From assembly GCA_963942565.1 (NCBI GenBank), contig OZ012686.1, positions 57,247,727 to 57,311,726 on the forward strand: 64,000 nt of DNA, written 5' to 3'. Made by a program: the position numbers and the translations under genes. Source of the stretch: Maea johnstoni. Lineage: Eukaryota > Annelida > Polychaeta > Spionida > Magelonidae. The notes beneath the pieces were generated by a model that did no database searches, was not told where the DNA came from, and saw nothing but the letters and a program-made list of their open reading frames with translations. Positions 11,631-64,000 of the stretch are shown here, piece after piece (position 1 is the stretch's first letter; each line of letters starts with the position of its first letter).

Positions 11631-14571
11631 TTTATAGCAGGTTTTATAATATATATTTTACTTATATTTCAAGCGTTAATCGATCATATTTGCTTATACT
11701 AGACTGTTGACCTACATTTTGAATAACCCGGGTGAGAGCAGAGGCTTCTGGGTACATTTCAGGTCAAAGGTCACAGAAGCTAGAAAGTCACCTCTTGGAC
11801 ACTGAACCCTGAGTTAATATCTTTTAAAGATAGAAAGGTTTAAGTACCACAATCAGCTAATTACTCTGTAAAAGGTTTCAATGAATGTTTTGGCTGGAAA
11901 CATTTATTTATGTAGCCCTTCTGGTTTCTGTCAGGGGTCATGTCAGGGGTCCTGACCTTGGAGGCCGCGGTGGATTAGCCGGGTGGATTGGCCGGGTGGC
12001 CACCAATGGTCAAAATGCACTTGGTCGCAAATATTAACACTAAATCACCTTGACAACGCGCTATAATGGCGGTTTGTTTGACCAGGGAGTTTTAACTAAA
12101 GGGAGTGGCAACGTGACATGCAGTCCATTAGCTTTACACTGTGGAGGGAAATCTTACCTAGGAGCTCAGTTAGATAAGGAAGGCGGCCATCTTGCCTAGC
12201 AGGTTTGGTAGCAGGTTGAATGGACCTCTTGTACTTTCAAACATGTAAGACATGAATTTTATTTTTTGGAGAGGCTTAACAACATAGAGATTCTGGGGAT
12301 GAATGTAGGAACTATTGTTTACTATGCTTAATTGATGTTAGTGTAATTGCAATACACATATTTGGGGTGGTTCAATCGGGGACTCTATTTCATTGTGATA
12401 AGACTAAACATCAGTCATGAGTCATTTTTAGTAAATTCCACCTTCTAATTCTCAGAAACCAACACTTTCAAGTTTGTTTATAAGGTGAAATAGATAAATA
12501 GAGAAGTTACTCTCTAGCTTAAAACTATTTTTAAAGAAATTTGTTCACCTGAAATAGTATTTTTTCCCGGTTTTCTGGACCTCGTGTAAGGTAATAATGG
12601 GATTATATGTTCTGCCATTTTGTATGCTTGATGTTGAATAAAACACTTTTTTACATATTTTTCTCCCATGTAAAGTTTTGAAATATTAATAGATTTGTAT
12701 TTCCTATTATCAAGCTATTCTGTGCTGCATTTTCTAGTTTCCAGGATTTTGAAGTCTCAAATTTGAGGTCAACTTCAGGTCCAAGGAATCAACAGACAAA
12801 TAAACTAGAAATAGGCCGTCACATAAGGGGTTATTTATTGAAATAGTGCTGATGACACATACCTATGTTAGCATCCTGAAGATACGTCAAAAGTCTTAAA
12901 CTGAAGCAAACGTATGCTCATTGCAACAAGACTAACATTAATTAAACATGGCCATTCAACAAACAAAATATCATACAGTACTCACATACATTCCTAGAAT
13001 GCCCGGGTTGTTAAGCCTCCCCAAAAGGTAAAAACTGAAACTATCTAGATGTTTGAGAGGTTGATGAACCCTCTCCCTCCACCAAACATATTTGAGGTTT
13101 TCCAAGCTAAAATGACACTTCTATGATAAGTCTGCAAATCAAATATCTAGACTGTAATTCTGTTTCTGCCTGTTGGCAGCAGACAATACCCTCACTCAGG
13201 ATGTTATGAGGCCCATCCCGTCTGACACCAATTAGCTTATTGTCTTTTTAAGACCTGAGGAAATAAAAGAAGCCCAACCTGGCCAGTGGGGATTGCAATC
13301 AGACGGGTGTGTCCTGTACTGCCCCTGACAGGAGTGGATCTGAGAGTAAAGGCAATCCACACCAGTAGAATAAGACTATACACTGAGACAGGAAAATATC
13401 ATGTTTTGTCACTGCATCCTGTCTGATGTTATGGACCTGTGAAACCATGAAATAGACAAACTAACAGAACTCTTCTACATTAAGCTAATGGCATTACTTT
13501 AGGAAAACTTCATGTATTCTTTTTGGACAACAAAGCTATTGTACTGTAATGAAACTCGGGGAATATAGGCTTATTTACAGCTTTACAATGTATTAAAATA
13601 GATGGGTGTATGGCTTTTAGAATTATCTTGTTTCAATTTATGAAGATGTGAAGAACTGAGGAATGGTACAATTTACAGAAACATTTTTGCTAAGGCAACT
13701 CAAAGAAACACTTAATCATCATGAGTTTTTGGATTAGCATCTTTTCTCAACCCATTCATACTCTAGACAACTACATACCCTGTGGTACAGCCTACACAGG
13801 AAGTTGTGATAAGTAGAGCAGTGCACATGCCCGGCTGAGCCAGGATGAGCTCCTGGGTATGAGTGGGGTGCAGATAAGAGCTCATTTGCATAACAATAGT
13901 GCATGACTGGTGTAGGAGCTTTTACTCTTTGTGTCATATCTCCTTAGTCTATATATCTCTGGTTTGACGGAGGTGATTGCCGGTACACCAATTACCGGAT
14001 AGCTATATGGGTACAGACACCTGTGACTAAATCTGCAGAGTCCCTTTTGTGGTGTTACTAAACCCTCGGTGAAACCCATGTTCACATATGTTTTTTACTC
14101 TGACAGTGGAAGGGATTGCATGAGACCCTGCTAACCTGGTTAGATCCTGACCCGATTTGGAATAAAGGTTGACAACCTTTCTCCTGTTCAGGTTACTCAC
14201 TCAGTAACAGTAACTGGGTTAGTGTAAGCAGGTTAGTTGTTACAGTACTTACTCACATCGTTCCCCTCACATCATGGCATCTAGATTTATAGCATTCTCA
14301 TATAGCAACCGCTGTTCCTTAAAACCTATAATGTTGGTGGTCAAGGCTGATTCCCCCCCGTATGCAACCGGGTGAGGCCACCTGGTTTTCTGACCTTTGA
14401 CCTCAACAAGTATATGTCACAAATTATATATGTCCTACCGGCTTTAAAATGAGGTAATTCTTAATTAAGATATAGAGATCATGAAACAATAGGTACAGAC
14501 AAGACACATGTAAAAAATTCATTGAGGGTCTTTCTTATATGGGAAACAATCTGCAATCAAACAGCTTTAAA
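11631..14571. other. Intergenic, no recognisable feature
   Basis: About 2.9 kb with no recognised gene or RNA. Only small local palindromes are seen (for example around 14110-14230). Confidence 0.5.
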
Positions 14572-14577
14572 CTGAGA

Positions 14578-17524
14578 GGCTCGATCAAGTTGAAGTTAGC
14601 ATCTAAGACAAAAAATAAATTTTATAGTAGCAATATGTATCTTACATATTTGGAAAGCTAGAATTCTGAAGTTTCTGGATCTTTAGTCAGATTAAATGTA
14701 TTCCCATTTATGAAAAAGTTATGAACATTTTACTGCAGGGTGTTTGTTTGTTTGTTCAACGCCTTTCTGACAATAACATTTTATTTTTAACAAAATGTTA
14801 AAACCACCATATTTTCTTGTAAAACCATCGTATGATATTCAACATTGCTTTAGATGATACAATTATATCTGGGAAGACTGTGCCAAGAGATATAGGATTG
14901 AATATTATGTTTTGGGGTGTTTTTGATGAATTTTAAAATACAGTGATCTGTGATTCCGTAACATGTGATTCCTTAACAGAAAAATAGCATTTTTTTAATT
15001 TTTGAAAATGTTCAGATTGGATCATTACCATACAACTTCATAGAAAAAAGCATTTTGACACTAATTTAACTATGAGGGGCACACTTTTGAAAAAAAATAT
15101 TTCAAACAGTGTTTTTGTGGGGGTTAAAGTTGGTGATTCCGTAACGTTACAGAATCACATATTTGATAAATTGACTGGTTCAAGCCTATAGATGTCTTGA
15201 ACATTCTTTAAATGGACTAGTTTGTTATCTTAACTTTAAGTTTAGTATTAACTGATAGTTTCCATAATTAGAATGAGACATTTTGAAAAAAAAGTAGATG
15301 TCCATTATCGAGTAGTAGTTTCAATATGGCATCAAAACGCTTTGGACAAGGACTAAGCTGTACATGGAAATTAGATGAAGTTCTTTATAAACAAGCAACT
15401 CACATACAATTTTGAGAAAGGTACAATTATTCAAAATGTGTCATAGCACCAAACTACCTTTTTAAAAACATTCACACAATTTTAAAGTAGAGTATAATTA
15501 AGCTGGCCAGCAGGGCATCTCAGCCTCATTTGGATGCCCACTCCCTCAAAAATCACCCATCAGGACACCCAAATAATTTTGTGAGTAACCCTTTAAAAGG
15601 ACATTTTCAAATATATAAATGAATTGTTTTCACTCTAGTTTAAATTCAGTGACTTTTAAGGCATTTATTTCAAGAAGTACATGCATGTTCAATTGTTCAT
15701 GGTTATAATGGGCCATATCAACCTATTCAAACTGATGCGTACAGAATTTTAGAATATTGAATTCAATATTTTCCCTCAAATTCAGGAAAACTTGCTCCCT
15801 CATTTGGCTGTCCTATAGTAATATCATTCTTGAACCCTATTTGTTCAAGACTTTTGTAAAATAGTAGATTTTAGAGAATTTATATCTGTGGTGGACAGGA
15901 AAGCTCTTCGACAGAGATTTTAGATACCTTCACAGAAACAGAGATTCTCCTTCAAGTAAAGAAGAAAACTGAAGTTTAGCCAAGATGTAGCCCAGATCCC
16001 GAAGTCTCTATTCATGCATATATTTTAAAACTTAACCACCCGCATTAAATTTTAGAGGAATTTATTTAGTGTTTCAGATGGAACTTACACACTGTTGAGG
16101 ACACTTTAGAAACTTTTGTCACAAGTGTAGAAGGGGAAGGATTCAATACATAAACATTTCTCAGAGAACAAAATTTTGTCATCACTCAAAGATACAAAAT
16201 AGTCATATGGAAGACTCATATGATACTGTTTTATACAAAGCCAGTTAAGATCAGCAGTCTAAATGATTTTTAATACAAATTTCCAGGGTCATTCTCCATT
16301 CGCCCAATAGACATGTATGATCTACTCCAGAAAAAATATCCAACAGTTAATAAGATCACAAATGCATGTTTAAAAAGAATCATTACATAGTTATTTTATA
16401 AGTATTTAGCAAATTTGGCATTAACTATAAATGCTCATAATTCATTCATAACTCAGCTAGTTTGATATCAATTGGTATGTGTACAGATGTGTACCTTGAC
16501 TGACACCTCCATCCTGTCTGCAAATGCAATGTCTCCATTCACCTCTACATCCCTAACCCTGAAGCCACCCATTCAGTTAATCAGGGTAGATGCAATTTCC
16601 CCCCAAATCATATCCTCCTTCCCCAGACTAAACAGTAAGTTAAGTGTTAATGAGAGGGGACAGTGGAGGAAAACAGAATCCACATTGTCTGGGGTATACC
16701 AACAACCTTGATGTGTACAGGAACTGGAAGTGATATAAAACTGACCAGGTAGTGAGTGAAATCTACCTCTGAGAATGCTGAAGGTAACATCATGTTTTTC
16801 AAAACCTTTTCAGATTAATGATCTATTTATAAGAAGCTTCAATGTTAAATCAATTACAGCTTATATAAGTTAATTGTCTAACAATTGCCCTTGTGGGGAT
16901 GTGGTCCCTCTTAGACATTGTCATCTGTTACCTACCATCAGAGACGTATAAAACCCACTCTCTGGTGCCATGTAATTCCTAATTAAGTGCTCCCTTCAGT
17001 AAAAATTATGTCTTTATATCAGTACACTAACTTAACTTTTTATTATAGCAGAAAATTTCACCATAGTGCACTCTTTTAATGAAAGATATTGATTGTTACA
17101 GAAAATGTGATTCCGTAACAAATGGTAAATGTGATTCCGTAACAAGACCATCTGTCAAAGTTTCTTGAATAAAGTTCACTTTAACTTATTCAACATCTAA
17201 CTTTGTGGTGGAATCTGTGCAAAACAAATATACCTACCACATGATAAAGAAACTTTTGGAAAAAAGTGGCTGGAACAGCATGAAAGTGGTATTTGATTAA
17301 AGTGGTAGAAAACAGATGGTAATTTTGAGTGATTCCGTAACAGGCATGTTTTTTCACTTTTTTACCCAAAAATCATTTTCTGGGGAAGTTGGAACTTGGT
17401 CCATTTAAAAGAACTTTCAAAGCCCTTCACAACCATATAAAGCAGGATTTCCTAACTTTTTCCATTAAAAAGATATCTAAGCTTGAACAGCAAAAGTGTG
17501 ATTCCGTAACAGCTTGATCGAGCC
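14578..17524. mobile_element. 2.9-kb non-autonomous DNA transposon with subterminal 13-mers
   Basis: The ends are a perfect 12-bp inverted repeat, GGCTCGATCAAG and CTTGATCGAGCC. Flanks CTGAGA (14572-14577) and CTGAGG (17525-17530) agree at 5 of 6 bases, compatible with a 5-6 bp target duplication. The 13-mer TGATTCCGTAACA recurs near the left end (14951, a variant at 14966, 15134) and near the right end (17108, 17132, 17330, 17499), all on the plus strand. Such clusters are typical of transposase-binding sites. No transposase is evident. The central part carries a piece resembling another repeat family (15503-15840). Superfamily not assigned. Confidence 0.65.
15503..15840. mobile_element. hAT-like family C fragment, nested
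   Basis: The left part (GCCAGCAGGGCATCTCAGCC, then CATCAGGACACCCAAATAA) matches family C copies at 26634 and 28049. It lies inside the 14578-17524 element, so it is probably a later insertion. Confidence 0.5.
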
Positions 17525-17733
17525 CTGAGGTGACCTTGACCTTTCATGTGATCTGCCTCTTTCTGAATTTCAAGTTTGCCGCCTGTGGTCAAACTGGATC
17601 AAGCTCTGTTCAACATTCAAACAATCAGCAATACCAAGACAAATGCTCTGGTCATAATACCCTATATCTAACATATATGGAATACTAATTCATTTCAATT
17701 TAATTTCTTATCATGCTATAATAGTGATTAAGT

Positions 17734-17870
17734 ATGTCCCGTCAGGCCATGTGGCGAATAAAGCTTCGTTGCTGATGTCAACCCGTTCTCGGCGCTTTGC
17801 GCCTTGAACGGGTTGACATCAGCTCCTCAGCTTTATTCCCCACACGGCCCTCCGGGCCATACTTAATCCC
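17734..17870. mobile_element. Near-perfect palindrome, about 137 bp
   Basis: The arms of about 65 bp run from GATTAAGTATG to the centre and back to CATACTTAATC, and include GAATAAAGCT, GATGTCAACCCGTT and the complement AACGGGTTGACATC. The loop is only a few bases in the GGCGC/GCGCC centre. It would fold into a strong hairpin and looks like a foldback MITE. Confidence 0.85.
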
Positions 17871-18696
17871 TATAACATATGGATAATCCAAGTAATCCTA
17901 GCCTCACCTTACTCTCAAATTGTTGAGTTTAGGTACACGTAGGTAAAGTTAGGCGAGCTCCGAGTGGTCCGCTTTCCAAGGTCTCAACCTAGATGTTCTA
18001 TGTCTTGTCACTAAGTCTAAGTGTCCCCCGACCTGACGCCCGCAGAGGTTAGGTGAACCCTTCTCACATAGTATAGATACCTCAACTTTCATCCTCGTTT
18101 GCCAAGCATTAAGTCCATCCCATGATTGTGACTCCATTTGAACAGGTATTTGTTAGTAGTAGCAGCAAAGTGAGCTGGTAAGTAGCCTATAGTACTACTA
18201 CATGTACTAGTACTAGGTCTAGGACATTCACCCTAATCTCCAGTTAAATAATTTATTTTGTTAGGGTATAAACATGGTTAAATTGTGATGTGAATATAAA
18301 CAGCTACTTCAAAAAAGTAAAATCAATCAAAAGTACATACCAGAAACATATACTCAACAACCTGGGTGATGCAATCCTCCCCCTTCATCACAAAAAGGTA
18401 AAATCATCTCCAAATTATATATTGACGTAGATCTATGTCCTAGTTTCTATATAGCCAGGGTGTACTAAGTGCTTAACGCAATAGAGCGATTGTCCATATC
18501 CTTTGAGTACCTACGCAGGCTTGTCCAAGTTTTCGGAGCACAGATGATTGGTTCTGGAGCACAGTATTTTTTTGTAGGCGCTGTCAGTGCGAAAGATCAG
18601 TTTGAATATTGCCACCAGGTGGCACTACCATATCAACCTTGAAGCAATAATGAAAACCTATAATGAAAACCTATAAGTCAAGTGAAGTCAAGTTAT
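17871..18696. other. Intergenic, no recognisable feature
   Basis: No gene or RNA recognised. A tandem TAATGAAAACCTA duplication lies at 18650-18675. Confidence 0.45.
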
Positions 18697-19290
18697 GTCA
18701 AATTTCCCGAAAATGTCCTGAATTGAGCAGTGATTAAATGCTAAAATGTCTTGTCAAACGTTTTGAAGCCACTGTTGCATGCAACTGCATTGATGAACAG
18801 GCTCCAGAGTACCTTCAAGTTTTTGAAAGAGTAAATGAATCCCACCACTATAACACCAGACACAGTGTTAATGCTCTGATTTTTACCAAAGGTTGGTTCA
18901 TATGGTATAAAGTCCTTCCACTACATAGGTGCCAAAATCTGGAACTCTTTGCCAGACGAGATCCAGACTAAGTTCAGTAAATCTCTGAGTCTCTGAGTCA
19001 TAAGAAGAAATTCATCAATTCTAGTCTGAACGTTTGTATTATACTATATGATATTGTTGTTATGTCAATCTTGAGCAGTGGAGTTGATCATTACATGTGA
19101 TGCCATTGGACTCCGGGCAGACTGGGACCACTATGGAAATAAGTTTCTAACTTTTAGTGTATATATCCTGTGTCTGGTTAGAATTCTATTGCATAGCAGT
19201 TAATGACTCTCCATCTAGTCACCGTTATATATGATTTTTTGTGTGCCAAATGCTATGTAATACACATCTTACTAGACCGAATAAAATAAA
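18697..19290 (+). mobile_element. LINE (non-LTR retrotransposon) 3' fragment
   Basis: The translation from 18738 includes HHYNTRHSVN, and a second frame from about 18908 reads FHYIGAKIWNSLPDEIQTKF. Both are typical of the C-terminal end of LINE reverse-transcriptase ORFs (Jockey/CR1/RTE-like). The two parts are in different frames, so the copy is frameshifted as well as 5'-truncated. The 3' part ends with an AATAAAATAAAATCATT tail near 19290. A diverged partial copy of the 18697-18780 segment recurs at 19385-19470. Confidence 0.7.
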
Positions 19291-19299
19291 ATCATTAAT

Positions 19300-21581
19300 A
19301 GGCGGTATCAGTAAAAGGAGTTAATATTTTTTCTTAGTACAATCAGTATTTGAACATATATATGAAATGTTTAACAGAATAATTTGGTCAAGTTTCCCGA
19401 AAATTTCCTGAATTAAGCAGTGATTAAAGGCTTTGTCTTGTCACACGTTTTGAAGCCACTGTTGCACAATGGTGCAACGATGCAACAGTTCAATCCTACT
19501 ACGCCAGGAATGTTGCAGACAGCTAATGCGTTTAGAATGGCTTTAGTCATATGTGTCATTTTGGACCTATAACTGGCTTGCCACATCGGGCCACCATCAC
19601 CCTTTTCCTAGTTAACTGCACGCAATAGCTCATATTGCAGTTTCCCAACCTTCTCACCATGTGGCAACACGGGCATGACAGTCTCTCAGTCTTTTTAGGC
19701 TGAATTTACACACCCACCCCCTTTTTACAAGGCTACATATTTAATACCTGCATGTCCACTCTGCATTTTTCTTATGCTAAAACTATTCTCAATTGATACA
19801 TTGTTGCTATATTTTTATACATTGTAACTATTTTACAATCTATGGTAAGGTGTAAATACCGATGTTATTGTTACTTTGTTACAGCAGAACTATTATGTAA
19901 GATGTTAGACAGGAATATTATTTAAGATGTAAATAAACTACTTTCAAGCGCCAACGCCTCTTCTGTTCAGTTTTGGTCCATAACGATAGAGTATTTATCA
20001 TTGCTCTAGAAATAACATTTACATCTAATGAACAAATAATCAAATTGGTGGCAGCACTATTTCTATCTTGAATTATACTGTTCTTATCATCATCAGTGCT
20101 CCAGAGAGGTTGGCCAAGTTAGGACAAGAAATACAAACTTTACGGGGTAAAATGACAGTGCAAGTGGACTTGAAGGGTATCTAGTTGAGTTAGTTCCCCT
20201 TATTTGTATGTATAAATGCAGGCACCAATATAATTTCCTAACCAACAAACTAACCATTACAGGAAATGTGCACATAGCTTACAGTAGCGGGGACCCAACT
20301 TGTGAAGTCCTCCCTACTGTAACAGGCTGTGCATCCTGCCATTCGCTCTCCCCAGAGAACGCTCTCCACCTGGCTGCTACTGGCGTGCAGGTCCTTATCT
20401 ATATGGGTCAAATACGGCCAGCTAGTAGCAGTGTAGGAGGGGTTGTTAACACCAGAAGAGACAGTCTTACAGATTTCCACTTGCAGCGGAAAATTGAGTA
20501 TAAAAGCGGTTTTATTGGAAATGACTAAAATAAAAGTGGTATATTCAGGTAAGAAAGTATATGATACACCGGCGTGCAGCTTAATATAGGATTTTTAGCA
20601 TGCTCTTGAGGGTTGAAAGTTGTAACTAGTGACTTTAAAAAGTTCTATGTTACCATTTCCAGTCATGACCATGCCCTGGCAAGTAGTTAATGATTTTTAC
20701 TTGCCAAGCATAATTTTTAACTTGCCCGAAATAAGTTATAACATATTCTAGAAAGGCATGTATTGTTTATCATGGATTTGATGATTTGAAAACCATTTTC
20801 CTTTTCAGTTTTGTTGCGTTGTTTGTATATTTCTGGTAGTTTGGGCCATTTACTATATATAAAAAAATGTGTTTGGTTTTTAGAAAATCAGCTTGCACTC
20901 GGCCAAGTGAAAACTTAAATGTATTCGAAGCTTTGTGCTTGATTCCTGGCCATGCCAGCATTATATTTCACTGACCACTTGACTATCTAGTTAGCTAATT
21001 GCTAATTTCCCCTGAGAGAAATAGGCCCTGGTTCAAATTAGACAAACCCCGATGATTGCAGTTTCCAAGATATGGCGACAATGTACGGGATGCATTTCAC
21101 AGGTTTGGGCGTATTAGTTTTGATTAACCGGGCAATACAAGTAGTACTCATCGGTATATTAATAAAATGAAAATACTGACAGTCTTAAAAAAGAGTTAAT
21201 TAAATTCTAATTCGATAATTTTTTTACAAATAGTGGTAGTAGATTCAGGAAAACTTTCAAAACCTTTCTGAAAATAAACCTTACAAATATGACCGGCACA
21301 CTATCGCAACCTTGAAGTGTACAAATGGAACGAATCGTCTTTTGCACACGTTGCTTTTTGTTGCAATAACCCGTTTTTGCTTGAACCACTACTTTCAAAA
21401 ATAAATACATTAGGGTTCTGGCGTAATTTTGCCCATATAATTGTTCGATGCCGTCATTTCTGAATATTTTTGTTGTTCAAATACACAAAAATTCGTTCTT
21501 TGGACCTTTTCCCTATAAATTGATAGCCGCACATTACGTGGTTACAGCAAATATCTTTGAAAAAACGCACCCCGACATGTA
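19300..21581. other. Intergenic and TTC7 5' flank
   Basis: No second gene recognised. A partial LINE-related repeat lies at 19385-19470. A frame at 20208-20528 follows an acceptor-like CCATTACAG and is richer in GC than its surroundings, but its product is unknown. The last few hundred bases before 21582 should hold the TTC7 promoter and 5' leader; I see no clear TATA box. Confidence 0.5.
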
Positions 21582-63736
<42,155 letters not shown>

Positions 63737-64000
63737 TCCACACATACATTTATGAACATTTATTATTTATCAACATATTAAAATGAGGAATTTCTCAGTA
63801 GTGTCTTACCATTCTTATTGAAGGGAAACTTATAAATTATTTGCTAGAAATTGGCATGTTCAGGAATTTCAACCAACACATTTAGGTAGTATGGTGTATG
63901 TTTTTCAAGCTGTGTTGCGTGTCCAAATGATGCCTGAACACCATGCTTGCTAATTCCCCGTTCCTAGCTACAGTTTCCAGATAGAGGTGAGGCAAATGAA
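63737..64000 (+). other. TTC7: TTC7 3' untranslated region / downstream flank
   Basis: Non-coding sequence after the stop. I see no AATAAA in this part, so the poly(A) site may lie beyond the window or use a variant signal. Confidence 0.5.

Noticed and set aside
20208-20528. 106-codon frame upstream of TTC7
   Set aside because: Preceded by an acceptor-like sequence but has no recognisable domain; too weak to call a gene.

Overview
The window is metazoan nuclear DNA: long AT-rich introns, GC-richer spliced exons, and many short non-autonomous DNA transposons. Two host genes are supported, plus one LINE remnant. The organism looks like a non-vertebrate bilaterian. A nuclear-receptor half-domain resembling the first DBD of two-DBD receptors hints at a protostome such as a mollusc, but the species cannot be fixed from this sequence. 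I saw no retrovirus, LTR element, capsid-bearing element or toxin gene.

Layout. 1-9.3 kb is repeat-rich: an 83-bp tandem array, AT microsatellites split by an inserted element, Harbinger-like and hAT-like MITEs, and foldbacks. 9.3-10.1 kb on the minus strand holds the first coding exon of a nuclear receptor; its remaining exons must lie to the left, mostly or wholly outside the window. 10.2-21.5 kb is a head-to-head intergenic region with a trinucleotide microsatellite, a 2.9-kb terminal-inverted-repeat element carrying subterminal 13-mers, two palindromes and a LINE 3' end. From 21.6 to 63.7 kb on the plus strand lies a complete TTC7 gene (closest to vertebrate TTC7B). I can place 20 coding exons whose phases all agree and which sum to 2,517 bp (838 residues plus stop). 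TTC7 is the scaffold that joins PI4KA to FAM126 and EFR3 at the plasma membrane.

The exceptional feature is inside TTC7. The start of exon 10, with its 3' splice site, has been amplified into an array of 78 truncated copies plus the full exon, with a 163-bp period and about 12.7 kb in all. The start of exon 6 is present nine times (119-bp period). The starts of exons 3 and 13 are each duplicated once (136 and 113 bp). A 63-bp candidate exon looks like an old diverged copy of the start of exon 4. All have the same polarity: the repeated unit is intron end plus acceptor plus 5' part of the exon, and only the last copy is full length. A normal protein is kept only if the splicing machinery skips dozens of good-looking acceptors, or removes or includes the truncated exons in frame. 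In exons 10 and 6 the truncated pieces are exactly 27 and 26 codons, in phase 0, and are followed by GT donor-like sequence. I regard this acceptor-plus-exon-start satellite as the system most worth following up.
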